In this document: piece by piece, positions 44,326-52,983 of the stretch | Numbering within the stretch: the first letter of the stretch is position 1 | Layout: every line of letters starts with the position of its first letter | Source: SOKP01 sp048887165 | Lineage (GTDB): Archaea > Asgardarchaeota > Lokiarchaeia > Sigyniarchaeales > SOKP01 | Direction: 5' to 3' | DNA length: 64,000 nt | Assembly: GCA_048887165.1 (NCBI GenBank) | Contig: JBHLJZ010000005.1 | Coordinates: 16,260 to 80,259, forward strand | The notes under the pieces: model-generated | What the model was told of the DNA's origin: nothing | The model's database searches: none | Seen by the model: the letters and a program-made list of their open reading frames with translations, nothing else | Made by a program: the position numbers and the translations under genes

Positions 44326-45045
44326 TTATTTTAAATATTCTGTAATTTTTTTATTTACTACTTCCTTATAAAAAATTTTTTTTGCAGTATCCCAAGTTTT
44401 TCTTGTGAAAGGGGGAAGATTTTTTTTCTTTCTAGCCCAATTTTGAAGGTATTCAATAGTTTTATTATCAGATGGGTATCCGGATCCAAAATCACCAAAT
44501 TTTATTTTTAATTCTTCTATAATAGTATCTCGTTTATGCTTTGCAATAATTGATGCTGCTGAAACAATAGGATAGAGGTTATCTGCTTTATGTCTTGAAA
44601 CGATTTTTTTTGGATCGTATTTAAGTAATTTTTTAATCGATATTCCAAATCTGTCTTCATTTACATCTGCTGCATCAATATATATCTCATCAGGTTTTAA
44701 AAAATTAATAATTTCAGCCATTTTTAATTCTTCAAGTTTATTCATAGTTATTTTTTGTTCTTCTCTATTATCAATCTCTTCAGTATCAATAATTAAAATC
44801 TTATGGGAATAACAATTCTTTTTTATAATTTTACTTAATTCTCTTCTTTTTTCACGAGATAGTTTTTTTGAATCCTTTACTCCAATATGACTCAACAAAC
44901 TTATATTAGTATTCGTAAAGCATACTCCGCATAAAACCATAGGACCTAATACTGGGCCTCTACCTGCTTCATCTATTCCGCAAATTAAGATTGAATCACT
45001 TTTGGGATTCTTGGATAAATTCAATGAATTCATCTTCATCATCAA
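44326..45045 (-). CDS. rnhB: ribonuclease HII
   Basis: Up to 239 residues; start candidates are ATGs at 45045, 45042 and nearby, all overlapping the upstream HTH gene by about 50 bases. ILICGIDEAGRGPVLGPMVLCG holds the first catalytic Asp/Glu. The third acidic residue is in YIDAADVNEDRF and the fourth in SRHKADNLYPIVSAASIIAKHKRD. It removes RNA primers and ribonucleotides from DNA. The N-terminal 20 residues before ICGIDEAG are not conserved and may not be translated. Confidence 0.93.
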   Translation of the reverse strand: MMMKMNSLNLSKNPKSDSILICGIDEAGRGPVLGPMVLCGVCFTNTNISLLSHIGVKDSKKLSREKRRELSKIIKKNCYSHKILIIDTEEIDNREEQKITMNKLEELKMAEIINFLKPDEIYIDAADVNEDRFGISIKKLLKYDPKKIVSRHKADNLYPIVSAASIIAKHKRDTIIEELKIKFGDFGSGYPSDNKTIEYLQNWARKKKNLPPFTRKTWDTAKKIFYKEVVNKKITEYLK

Positions 45046-46006
45046 TCTTTTCTAAATCTTTTATTTTTACAATCGGAATGCTCCTCTTTTTTAAACTCTC
45101 AGATATTTTCACGTTATTATTAATTATAAAAAGAGAATTCTTATGAAAGATATTAGTGAAGGTTCGCAAACATTTAAGATTTAATTCATTTATCTTCTTT
45201 TGTTCTTCAGAAAGTCCCGAAAAAAGAGGATAAAAATCGCTATCTAAAGTATTACTTGGTTTTCTTGAATATAACGACAATTTAAAAGGTATTGGCCCCT
45301 TTTTGTACCAATAAGCTGAAATTCCAATATCATTAATTATACTTTGAATATGGGATTCAAATTCATTTAATTCTTCCTCACGAGGAACTTCCTCTTGATT
45401 AAAATCAAATTTGATATTCCATTCAAAAACATTTATTTTTTTAAAGATCTCATTACTTTGTAAAATCTCGCATATTTTATTCGCAATTTTCTCTGATGGT
45501 CTCATATTTTCTGTCTCATAAGCACATATAGTTCTTTTAGTGACTTCTAACTTGTCTGATAAGTCTTTTCTACTTATCGATAGTTTTTCTCTCAATGTTT
45601 TCATGAGATCCCCATCAAGAAATATTACACCACCGCCACGTTTTGCGAGGATATATGGATATTTTTGATTATTAAATATATTTTCTAATGTATGTAATGA
45701 GATAAATGGCAAATCTTCTCTAATATATATTGTATTTTCTTCTAATCTATTGTATCTATTCCTAATTCCTATTAGAATTGGTTTGGATTTCAGTAATATT
45801 GATAAAGATTTTAAATCTTTTATTATATCAGGGTTAAGATTATCAATATTGGGAAAAACTTTTACACTAAAAAATAAGTTATTTTTTTTTACTAGAAGAT
45901 CAAAACAGAATTTATTTTTTTCACTAGCAAAGTTTTCCAAGGATAATGTTTCAAAATCAGCTTTTTTTAATATTTGATTGATTTTTTGAAGAATTTGCTC
46001 AGTCAT
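44996..46006 (-). CDS. archaeal HTH transcriptional regulator
   Basis: The 336-residue product has an N-terminal domain with nuclease-like strand pattern (residues 20-130, predicted to sense or bind), a central HTH of the Cro/CI type (LREKLSISRKDLSDKLEVTKRTICAYETENMRPS near residues 150-185), and a C-terminal domain of about 130 residues. This layout matches the conserved archaeal putative HTH regulators found in most euryarchaea. The target is unknown. It overlaps rnhB, so the two are cotranscribed. Confidence 0.8.
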   Translation of the reverse strand: MTEQILQKINQILKKADFETLSLENFASEKNKFCFDLLVKKNNLFFSVKVFPNIDNLNPDIIKDLKSLSILLKSKPILIGIRNRYNRLEENTIYIREDLPFISLHTLENIFNNQKYPYILAKRGGGVIFLDGDLMKTLREKLSISRKDLSDKLEVTKRTICAYETENMRPSEKIANKICEILQSNEIFKKINVFEWNIKFDFNQEEVPREEELNEFESHIQSIINDIGISAYWYKKGPIPFKLSLYSRKPSNTLDSDFYPLFSGLSEEQKKINELNLKCLRTFTNIFHKNSLFIINNNVKISESLKKRSIPIVKIKDLEKIDDEDEFIEFIQESQK

Positions 46007-46130
46007 CAGTTTCCATATGGTAAATGTGTAATATTATAAAAAAACTTTTTTGTTAATTCAAATATCTAATTTAGACTATTTAATTTAATACAAAATTAAT
46101 AATTTTTTGTTCAATTTCAACACTTATTTT

Positions 46131-46700
46131 TTAATATCTACTAGAAAGCTTGAGGAAATCAGAGTCGGTGATTATACCAATGTATTTATCAAATTCTTTC
46201 ACTAAAACGGCAGGATAGTTTACTAATAGATTAGAGATATCTTTAACATTCCAGTTTTTTTCAACTTCTGGGAATGGAAGCTCTTTTATTTTCATTACAT
46301 CAAGATTAATTATATCTGGATTGTCTGTTATTAACTTTTGAATTTTTTTTGATGTTACACTCCCCAAATTTTGATTATTTTCGATAATAGGAAGTTGAGA
46401 GATACTAAATTCGCTCATAATGTCGATAGTTTCTTTTACCTTTGAGTCAGACTTTATTGATCTAATTTTATCAGTCATTATATCTGCAGCAGTAGTTTCT
46501 GATTTTTTTCTTTTCATACTTAAATTTTCTAAAAACTCAAAAATTAATTTAAATTTTGAATAGGGTGGATCCATAGTCCCATTTTCAATTCTTGATATCG
46601 TAGACTGAGGTATACCTAATTGCTTCCCTAAATCTTCTTGGCTAATATTTAAACTTTTCCTCAAAGATTTGATTTCAGATAGATCTGGTAAAATGTTCAT
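46131..46700 (-). CDS. HTH-CBS domain transcriptional regulator
   Basis: 189 residues: a Cro/CI HTH (LRKSLNISQEDLGKQLGIPQSTISRIENGTMDPP, residues 12-48) then two CBS domains (AADIMTDKIRSIKSDSKVKETI and a second beginning with DVMKIKELPFPEVEKNW). CBS pairs bind adenosyl ligands such as SAM, MTA, AMP or ATP. It is divergent from the MAT gene with 149 bases between, where an operator-like repeat lies, so a role in SAM-responsive control of MAT is plausible but not shown. Confidence 0.85.
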   Translation of the reverse strand: MNILPDLSEIKSLRKSLNISQEDLGKQLGIPQSTISRIENGTMDPPYSKFKLIFEFLENLSMKRKKSETTAADIMTDKIRSIKSDSKVKETIDIMSEFSISQLPIIENNQNLGSVTSKKIQKLITDNPDIINLDVMKIKELPFPEVEKNWNVKDISNLLVNYPAVLVKEFDKYIGIITDSDFLKLSSRY

Positions 46701-46736
46701 GTTATCAATACGTAAAGTTTATTTACTATTTTTTTA

Positions 46737-46753
46737 ATGCATATTCCATGCAT
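46737..46753. promoter_or_regulatory. operator-like palindrome between HTH-CBS gene and MAT
   Basis: Two ATGCAT palindromes separated by five bases, making an inverted repeat of 17 bases in the divergent intergenic region. This is a typical size for a Cro/CI HTH dimer site. It is 37 bases from the HTH-CBS start and about 70 from the TATA box of MAT. Confidence 0.4.
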
Positions 46754-46820
46754 TTCCAGCATAATATTTTTAATAATTATTTTAATTAATCATTAATTTA
46801 AAAACATACTTAAAATAACT

Positions 46821-46829
46821 TTTTATATA
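46821..46829 (+). promoter_or_regulatory. TATA-like box for methionine adenosyltransferase
   Basis: TTTTATATA 21 bases before the ATG of the MAT gene, preceded by AATAACT. The distance implies a nearly leaderless mRNA. Confidence 0.45.
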
Positions 46830-46849
46830 ATTAGGTTGTTGGTTAAACA

Positions 46850-48097
46850 ATGTTAAAAATTAATCAATGGGATCTAAAATTTGCCGTTGAGCACTCCGAT
46901 TTCCCTGAAATTGTTGAGCGAAAAGGATTAGGGCACCCTGATACTGTTTGTGACGCAGTTGCAGATGCTTGCTCAAGAGCATTATGTGTATATTATTTGG
47001 AGAATTATGGACGAGTATATCACCATAATGTTGATAAAGCAGCATTAGTTGGTGGCACTGCCAAACCAGAATATGGTGGTGGTATGATTATTCAACCACA
47101 ATACTTTCTAATAGTTGGACGAGCAATAAATCAGATTTTAGTAGAGTGTGGTGAAGGTAAAAGTAAATTGGAATACATTCCTATTCCCACCATATGTATT
47201 GATACCCAAAGACAAGTACTAGCTAGTATTTTCAGAAATCTTGATCTTGAAAAACACATTCAATTCGATTATGCTGTTAGACCAGGCTCGATAGATTTAA
47301 CTGGCGTCTTTGATGAATCTCATCATTCTGAAGAAGTTCCCTTAGCAAACGATACAAGTTTTGGTGTTGGTTATGCTCCCTATTCAGATGCTGAAAAAAT
47401 TACACTTGAAGCAGAAAGGCTTATTAATTCACCTTCATTTAAGGACAAATGTAAAGGATCTGGGGAAGACGTGAAGGTTATGACTGAAAGAGTAGGAAAT
47501 AAAGTCGGAATCACAGTTGCTGCTGCGATGGTAAGCAAATATATCAATGATATTGATGAATATGTGAGTCATACAAATCAGATTAAAGATGCGGTACTAG
47601 ATCTAGCAGCAAAAATTATTCCTGAAAGAGAAATCACAGTACAAGTAAATGTAGCAGATATTTTAGAAAAAAATTTAATTTATTTGACAATTACAGGCAC
47701 TTCCGCGGAAGCAGGTGATGATGGAGAAGTAGGACGCGGAAATCGATCGAATGGATTAATTACTCCTTGCAGAACCATGAGTTTAGAAGCAGTATGCGGT
47801 AAAAATCCTATTAATCACGTAGGAAAAATCTACAATGTACTTGCCCATAATATGGCAACAGAAATTGTAAATAGAGGGCGTGGTGATATTGTTGAAGCCC
47901 ATGTTAAGCTCCTATCTCAAATTGGACGCCCTATAAATGATCCTTGGATCAATTCTATAAGTTTAATTGGAGCTGATAATGTGAATTATGCTAGTATAGA
48001 GAAGATTGCAAATGAAGTTTCGGATGAATTTTTAGAAAAAGAGCACTTGATTCAATTGCGAAAGAATCTAATTGCTGGTAAGGAGCAGGTTTTTTAG
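46850..48097 (+). CDS. mat: S-adenosylmethionine synthetase, archaeal type
   Basis: The 415-residue product has GLGHPDTVCDAVADACSRALC near the N-terminus and GTSAEAGDDGEVGRGNRSNGLITPCRTMSLEA near residue 285, both typical of archaeal MAT rather than bacterial MetK. It makes SAM from methionine and ATP, the cofactor of the radical SAM, Elp3 and fibrillarin proteins in the window. Length fits (about 400). Confidence 0.96.
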   Translation: MLKINQWDLKFAVEHSDFPEIVERKGLGHPDTVCDAVADACSRALCVYYLENYGRVYHHNVDKAALVGGTAKPEYGGGMIIQPQYFLIVGRAINQILVECGEGKSKLEYIPIPTICIDTQRQVLASIFRNLDLEKHIQFDYAVRPGSIDLTGVFDESHHSEEVPLANDTSFGVGYAPYSDAEKITLEAERLINSPSFKDKCKGSGEDVKVMTERVGNKVGITVAAAMVSKYINDIDEYVSHTNQIKDAVLDLAAKIIPEREITVQVNVADILEKNLIYLTITGTSAEAGDDGEVGRGNRSNGLITPCRTMSLEAVCGKNPINHVGKIYNVLAHNMATEIVNRGRGDIVEAHVKLLSQIGRPINDPWINSISLIGADNVNYASIEKIANEVSDEFLEKEHLIQLRKNLIAGKEQVF

Positions 48098-48268
48098 TTC
48101 AAAAATATGGATATAGATTTTTTTTATATTTCTTTTTATATAGATTTATTTTTATTCTAAGATATAAAATAATATTAGAAAAACAACACAATTAAGTTAT
48201 AAATTCTCAAATTTAGAAATATTTCTTATTCACTTTTATAATATTAAATTAATCGAAGTGAGAAAATT

Positions 48269-48511
48269 TTGGGATTAGATAAATGGATTAAAACTGAAGA
48301 AGAAGAAAAAAAACCAGGGAAAAAAAAAAAGGACCAAAAAAGTAAACAGGTTAAAGAAAGTGAACTTTTTAAAGCACCAATTAAGTTATCACGGTATGTA
48401 TTAATATGTACTAAAGCCAAATGTAAATACCAAAAGACAATTATGAAAAAAGTTTTAGAAGAAAACGATAAAATCTGCCCAAAATGTAAAAGCAAAATGA
48501 AGATTAAATAA
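48269..48511 (+). CDS. small zinc-ribbon protein
   Basis: 80 residues from a TTG start. The N-terminal half is lysine- and glutamate-rich; the C-terminus has two cysteine pairs, the first with unusual spacing (CTKAKCKYQK) and CPKCKSKMKIK, making a zinc ribbon. It resembles small archaeal nucleic-acid-associated ribbons, but no family is recognised. It stands between MAT and a second small zinc protein on the other strand. Confidence 0.55.
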   Translation: MGLDKWIKTEEEEKKPGKKKKDQKSKQVKESELFKAPIKLSRYVLICTKAKCKYQKTIMKKVLEENDKICPKCKSKMKIK

Positions 48512-48514
48512 ACT

Positions 48515-48769
48515 TCAGCTCTTTTTTTCGATTTCTAAAATCTTTTTTTCAGGAAGATTATTTAAATCAAATTGAGTTTCACAATTTGGACATCTGTCTT
48601 TTTTTTTGCTATATTTAAGAATTAGATAAATAAAAAACCCAAGTCCGCATGTAAGCATAACCATAAAACATAATACTTCATGATAGATATGATCAAAATT
48701 TTTACGCCGCAAAACAACTTCACGTTCACAAACATTGCAATAAATAGTTTTTTTTCCCGTAATAATCAA
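48515..48769 (-). CDS. small membrane-anchored zinc-binding protein
   Basis: 84 residues from a TTG. CNVCEREVVLRRKNFDHIYH comes first, then a single hydrophobic segment (LCFMVMLTCGLGFFIYLILKY, residues 34-54), and CPNCETQFDLNN near residue 65. The two CxxC pairs may form one zinc site around the membrane hairpin. No known function. Convergent with the zinc-ribbon gene, only four bases apart. Confidence 0.5.
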   Translation of the reverse strand: MIITGKKTIYCNVCEREVVLRRKNFDHIYHEVLCFMVMLTCGLGFFIYLILKYSKKKDRCPNCETQFDLNNLPEKKILEIEKKS

Positions 48770-48863
48770 CTATTTTCTATTGTTTTAGATAAGTTATTTT
48801 AGTTTATAGTATATTATTTTTTTAATTTGTTTATATAAATTTTAATTTTTTCTAATAGAAAGA

Positions 48864-48989
48864 TTACTCTTCTTTCTTCTTTTTTGTAAGATCCGTTAAT
48901 ATATTCCAAGTACTCCTTACTCCTAAATTATTTAACTTTTTACGTTCCTCATCTAAATTTTCTTCTTTTTCCTCTTTATCTTCACTCAT
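48864..48989 (-). CDS. 41-residue charged small protein
   Basis: ATG at 48989, TAA at 48864. The product has a very acidic/basic N-terminal half (SEDKEEKEENLDEERKK), then LNNLGVRSTWNILTDLT and a lysine tail. It is too short for standard ORF calling. The central segment is not low-complexity, which favours a real peptide. No family known. Confidence 0.4.
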   Translation of the reverse strand: MSEDKEEKEENLDEERKKLNNLGVRSTWNILTDLTKKKKEE

Positions 48990-49133
48990 AATCCTCATCT
49001 GTATTACGGTTAAAAGAATTAATATCTTATAAAATAATATAAGAATAAACTAAATATTATTAATCTTTACTTTTATATCACTTATAACATTCTTTGATAT
49101 AACAAAATTTTTTATAATAAAGAGGTCAATTAT

Positions 49134-50120
49134 TTGCCAGTATGTTATCATTGTGGAAGAGAATTATCCGAAACAATACTCTGTGCTGAATGTGGACAAA
49201 CTTATTGCTCTATCCATAGAGATCCTGTTGATCATGAATGTAAAATTGTGAAAGAAAGTCTTAAATTAAATCAAGACCAATTTACAATTCCACCATATCA
49301 AGAACCTACTTATATTCAATATCAGCAACAATATCCTCAACCTACACAGATGAGTTCGGTTAGTCGTGGTACAACTGATGGAACTTACATTTGGTATCGC
49401 CAAGAGCAGCAAATTCCTCCAAATGCTTTTGATCCAGACTCTGGAATAGAATTTAAAGGAATTCTATTATCACATAAATCAGAATTGTTTCATTTTTTAA
49501 TCGGATGTATTCTAATATTCATAATTGGTTTAATAAATTTTTATGATCAACAATTATTTTCACTCGGTTATGGATGGTCATTATTTATGCTTGCAGGTTT
49601 TTACATGACGGCATTTCTTTTTCATGAACTTGGACATCGTCAAACTGCTTTACATTTCGGGTTACAGACAAAATTTAGACTTCTTACTTTTGGAATGCTA
49701 ATAACTGCTATTGGATTAATTTCTGGTTTAATAGGTTTAATTTCTGGTTCTTCACTTCTGCCTTCTCTAGCATTACCAGGTGCTGTTGTTGTTCTTGGTT
49801 TGGATAAAATTGATAGAAAAACCGGATTATGTAAAGCTGCAGGTCCCGTAGTGAATTTAGTTTATGGATCAATTCTTTTCATAATTTCATTTATTATCCC
49901 GCAAGCGCTGTATCCTTTGAATTATTTTTTCGGATTAGCAGCTTACTTAAACTATATGTTAGGTACATTTAACATGATACCAATAGGAATTTTGGATGGG
50001 CAAAACATATGGAAATGGAATAAAAGAGTCTATATTGCATTAATGGCATCTTTAACAACTCTTGTAGTTATAACAGGCATAATTGTCTATACCCCCGCTA
50101 GTATAGATCTTTATTTTTAA
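49134..50120 (+). CDS. AN1 zinc finger fused to a site-2 (M50) membrane protease
   Basis: 328 residues from a TTG. Residues 1-36 form an AN1 finger with CxxC, CxxC, C, CxxH, HxC spacing. A polar, Q/P-rich linker follows (to about residue 110). Then several membrane helices carry HELGH (FLFHELGHRQTALHFG near residue 170) and NMIPIGILDGQNIWKW near residue 280, the two metal-binding motifs of S2P. So it should be an active intramembrane metalloprotease whose finger faces the cytoplasm. The next gene shares the finger and membrane topology type. Confidence 0.85.
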   Translation: MPVCYHCGRELSETILCAECGQTYCSIHRDPVDHECKIVKESLKLNQDQFTIPPYQEPTYIQYQQQYPQPTQMSSVSRGTTDGTYIWYRQEQQIPPNAFDPDSGIEFKGILLSHKSELFHFLIGCILIFIIGLINFYDQQLFSLGYGWSLFMLAGFYMTAFLFHELGHRQTALHFGLQTKFRLLTFGMLITAIGLISGLIGLISGSSLLPSLALPGAVVVLGLDKIDRKTGLCKAAGPVVNLVYGSILFIISFIIPQALYPLNYFFGLAAYLNYMLGTFNMIPIGILDGQNIWKWNKRVYIALMASLTTLVVITGIIVYTPASIDLYF

Positions 50121-50263
50121 TAAAATAATGATATACAGATTTATGTAATTGATAAAAGTTATCAAATGTTAAAGCTTAAAATATATATATTAAAAAATTT
50201 AATTTCATGTATCTCAGCAATAAAATCGTTTTTTTGATAAAGAATTATTATTACTGATTAAAT

Positions 50264-51193
50264 ATGACATTTTGCGAACAATGTGGTGTAGAAATTGGAT
50301 ATTTGCCTTTTAAATGTAAATATTGTGGAGGGACCTTTTGTAAAAAGCATAGATTACCTGAAAATCATCAATGTACATTTGAATTAAAACACACTCCAGT
50401 TGTGCCAAAATCCAGTCGAGAATATTCCGCAAGAACAATTGCAAAACCTGTTTCACAAGAATATTTATCTAAAGGACCAAGAGAGTTAAAAAAATATTTG
50501 AAGAGGCAAGAAAAGCAAAAACGTCGTACAATAAAGAGTTATGATCGATCTTCGTTCGGAACTGTACGTTATAAAGGGACAAAAATTATAATTTTAATGG
50601 TTATGACATTTTCGATCGCAGCTTTGTTTTTCGAATACTATGGAATACCTAAATTTATATTTTTAAGTTTAAACGGTTTAATTTTTAATTTTACTTTTCA
50701 TACATTGCTAACTTCATTATTTATCGCAGAAACTAGTATAATTTGGATTTTTTTTCTTATTATTATGATGTATTTCTTATATATGATTGCCAGAAATATT
50801 GAATTAACCTATGGTACTTCATTTCTAATCAAATTATATCTAATTTGCACTTTATTTTCTATTTTATTCTATCTGTTGTTGAGATTAGCACTTATTACCG
50901 TTTATTCTTTAGAATTTAGTTTTGATTATGTAGGATTAGCATGGGGTGGTATTATAGGGTTAATTTCCTATTCAATGTTTCCTGTAATGAATAGAGAAAT
51001 AACAGCGCTTATGTATTTTTTTCCAGTTAGAATGAAAGGAAAAACGTTTTTATATATTATTATACTTATTAGACTCATCCCCGGCTTACTTCTTGCGTTA
51101 TTCCAACCTTTATATTTATGGGTGTACCTACCGGATTTAGGAGGGATTTTAGGTGCATATATAATCTTTAAACATCAATATAAAAGGGTATAA
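50264..51193 (+). CDS. AN1 zinc finger fused to a rhomboid-like, catalytically degenerate membrane domain
   Basis: 309 residues: an AN1 finger at 1-37 (CEQCG...CKYCGGTFCKKHRLPENHQC), a basic linker (KKYLKRQEKQKRRTIKS), then six or so membrane helices with rhomboid landmarks: ARNIELTYGTSFLIKLYLIC and YVGLAWGGIIGLISYS. The catalytic GxSG serine position is Trp (GLAWGG) and the last-helix His is Asp (PDLGGILGAY). It is thus likely a pseudo-rhomboid. Haloferax RhoII, which also has an AN1 finger, keeps the catalytic pair. A role as a membrane protein quality-control adaptor is inferred. Confidence 0.7.
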   Translation: MTFCEQCGVEIGYLPFKCKYCGGTFCKKHRLPENHQCTFELKHTPVVPKSSREYSARTIAKPVSQEYLSKGPRELKKYLKRQEKQKRRTIKSYDRSSFGTVRYKGTKIIILMVMTFSIAALFFEYYGIPKFIFLSLNGLIFNFTFHTLLTSLFIAETSIIWIFFLIIMMYFLYMIARNIELTYGTSFLIKLYLICTLFSILFYLLLRLALITVYSLEFSFDYVGLAWGGIIGLISYSMFPVMNREITALMYFFPVRMKGKTFLYIIILIRLIPGLLLALFQPLYLWVYLPDLGGILGAYIIFKHQYKRV

Positions 51194-51286
51194 ATTAAAT
51201 ATCTCAAATAGATTTTCATAAAAAATATGAATAAAAAATAATTTACTTTTTTAAACCTATTAATATTATTATTTAGGATAAAAAAT

Positions 51287-51943
51287 ATGCCTCAAAACGA
51301 AGTTTCTAAAATTATAGAGTTAAATGAGGATTTAATCGAGAATAATGAAAAATTAGCAGCATCAAATGCAGAGATTTTTGAGAAAAATAATATTAATTCA
51401 TTCGATATCGTTGGTGCTATTGGAGCTGGAAAAACAGCACTTATAGAAGCAATTGTAGAAAAGATATCAAAAGAAAAAAAAATTCTCGTTATTAATGGAG
51501 ATGTGGCTACAAGGATAGATGCAAATAGAATTGAAAGACATGGAGTGAAGACAGTGCAAATAAATACTGGGAAGGAATGTGCTTTAAATTCCTATCATAT
51601 TCTTCAAGTATTAAAAAGTAATAATATGAGCGAATTTGATACTGTTTTTATTGAGAATGTTGGTAATCTTATCTGTCCTTCTGATTTTATATTAGGTGCA
51701 AAAAAGAGAATAGTTGTTGTTTCAATAACAGAAGGCCCTTGGGTTATTCGAAAACACCCAATGCTATTTAAATATTCAAATATAGCTGTTATTAATAAAA
51801 TAGATTTAATTGATGTAATGGATGTTGATATTGAAGAAATGATAAATGATGCAAAAGAAATTAATCCTAATCTCAAGATTATCACTAGTAGTGCAAGAAC
51901 AGGAGAAAATGTTCTTGAACTAATAGATATATTATTTTCCTAA
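51287..51943 (+). CDS. hypB: hydrogenase/urease nickel incorporation GTPase HypB
   Basis: The 218-residue G3E-family GTPase has the P-loop VGAIGAGKTALIEAI near residue 44, GDVATRIDANRIERHG, ENVGNLICP and NKIDL. HypB loads Ni into [NiFe]-hydrogenase with HypA. The usual GKECHLDA metal site reads GKECALNS: the His next to Cys is Ala. The N-terminal nickel-storage His tail is absent. No hydrogenase or hypA gene is in the window. Confidence 0.88.
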   Translation: MPQNEVSKIIELNEDLIENNEKLAASNAEIFEKNNINSFDIVGAIGAGKTALIEAIVEKISKEKKILVINGDVATRIDANRIERHGVKTVQINTGKECALNSYHILQVLKSNNMSEFDTVFIENVGNLICPSDFILGAKKRIVVVSITEGPWVIRKHPMLFKYSNIAVINKIDLIDVMDVDIEEMINDAKEINPNLKIITSSARTGENVLELIDILFS

Positions 51944-52030
51944 TAAAAGAGTAAAATTGATATAATTAAGGTAGATTATGAATTAAAAGATAATAATAAT
52001 TTTATTAATACAAAAAAATGCTGATATAAA

Positions 52031-52459
52031 ATGAGCTTAAGACAATATAATACAGAACTAGGCCTACTGATTGATAAAATTGTAAAAGTATATTTAGAAA
52101 AAGAAAAATTTTTTGTAGGAACCCTTAAAGGCGTATCCGAAACTTTAGATCTCATATTAATTAACGCAAAGAATGAAAAAAATAAGGCTTTTCCTAAAAT
52201 ATTAATTAGGGGATCTTATTATAATTATGTTACTGTAGAAGAAGAACCATTTCCTATGCAAGCTTTGGCAGATAGAATAGCAAAGATTTTTTCAAAAGGA
52301 CACGTAAATTACATAGAAGACCAAAATATAATTTCTATTTTAAACGGAAAAATTATTGTTGATGAAGATGGGGTAAGAGGGACTGGTCCATCTGCAGATA
52401 GAGTTAAAAAAATCTTCGAACAATTTAAAATGGATTTAGAAAGTTTACCAGAAGAATAA
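52031..52459 (+). CDS. Sm-like protein with C-terminal extension
   Basis: The 142-residue product has an LSm fold in its first 75 residues: LGLLIDKIVKVYLEKEKFFVGTLKGVSETLDLILINAK and KILIRGSYYNYVTVEEE give the Sm1 and Sm2 strands. The last 65 residues form a separate alpha/beta domain, as in SmAP3-type proteins with an extra domain. RNA-binding rings are the known role; the extension's function is unknown. Confidence 0.75.
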   Translation: MSLRQYNTELGLLIDKIVKVYLEKEKFFVGTLKGVSETLDLILINAKNEKNKAFPKILIRGSYYNYVTVEEEPFPMQALADRIAKIFSKGHVNYIEDQNIISILNGKIIVDEDGVRGTGPSADRVKKIFEQFKMDLESLPEE

Positions 52460-52474
52460 TTTTTTTTTTAATTC

Positions 52475-52972
52475 CTATTTATCTTTAAATATATCTAATA
52501 AGTTCTTTAACCGTAAATCTTCTATTACATTTTTTAAAACAGCCTTTCCTAAAGGTGTTACTTTAATTAAACCTAAATCTTTTACTTCCCGTAAATATTC
52601 GTTTTGAATTAGGAATTGAACGTCAGAAGACCATACTTCAGAAAAAATTTTTTTCATATCACTAACTTTTATGTTTTCATCAACTTCTTTAGCTAATGCT
52701 ACGATTAAAGCCAAGGTACCATATTGGGAAGGAGTTATGTTATCATCTTTTCCATCAATGGTTAATACATAGTATTTTTGATCTAAAAATTTCGATGTAA
52801 TAAATTCAAATCCAGCACGTTTCAAATTCAAGTATACATTACCAATAATCTCATCAAAATTAAAATCCTTAGATAAATTTCTAAGATCATCTTCCCTTAT
52901 CATTTTTTGAGGACTTGTTAATATTAATCTTGTTATTTTTTCGACAGTTTCTTCAAAATTGGTATTTTCCAT
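52475..52972 (-). CDS. tandem winged-helix protein resembling ScpB/kite
   Basis: The 165-residue product ends the eight-gene operon. Two wing-like domains are visible: residues 1-75 (ITRLILTSPQKMIREDDLRNLSKDF... KYYVLTIDG) and 80-165 (TPSQYGTLALIVALAKEVDE, with SDVQFLIQNEYLREVKDLGLIKVTPLGKAVL as the winged helix). This length, the two-domain layout and the strand before the second domain resemble ScpB, MukE-like and Nse1/3 kite proteins that dimerise and bind SMC kleisins. Eleven bases separate it from the upstream SMC-like gene, so the partnership is suggested by position. Alternative: an unrelated wHTH regulator. Confidence 0.5.
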   Translation of the reverse strand: MENTNFEETVEKITRLILTSPQKMIREDDLRNLSKDFNFDEIIGNVYLNLKRAGFEFITSKFLDQKYYVLTIDGKDDNITPSQYGTLALIVALAKEVDENIKVSDMKKIFSEVWSSDVQFLIQNEYLREVKDLGLIKVTPLGKAVLKNVIEDLRLKNLLDIFKDK

Positions 52973-52983
52973 AATTTTTCAAA

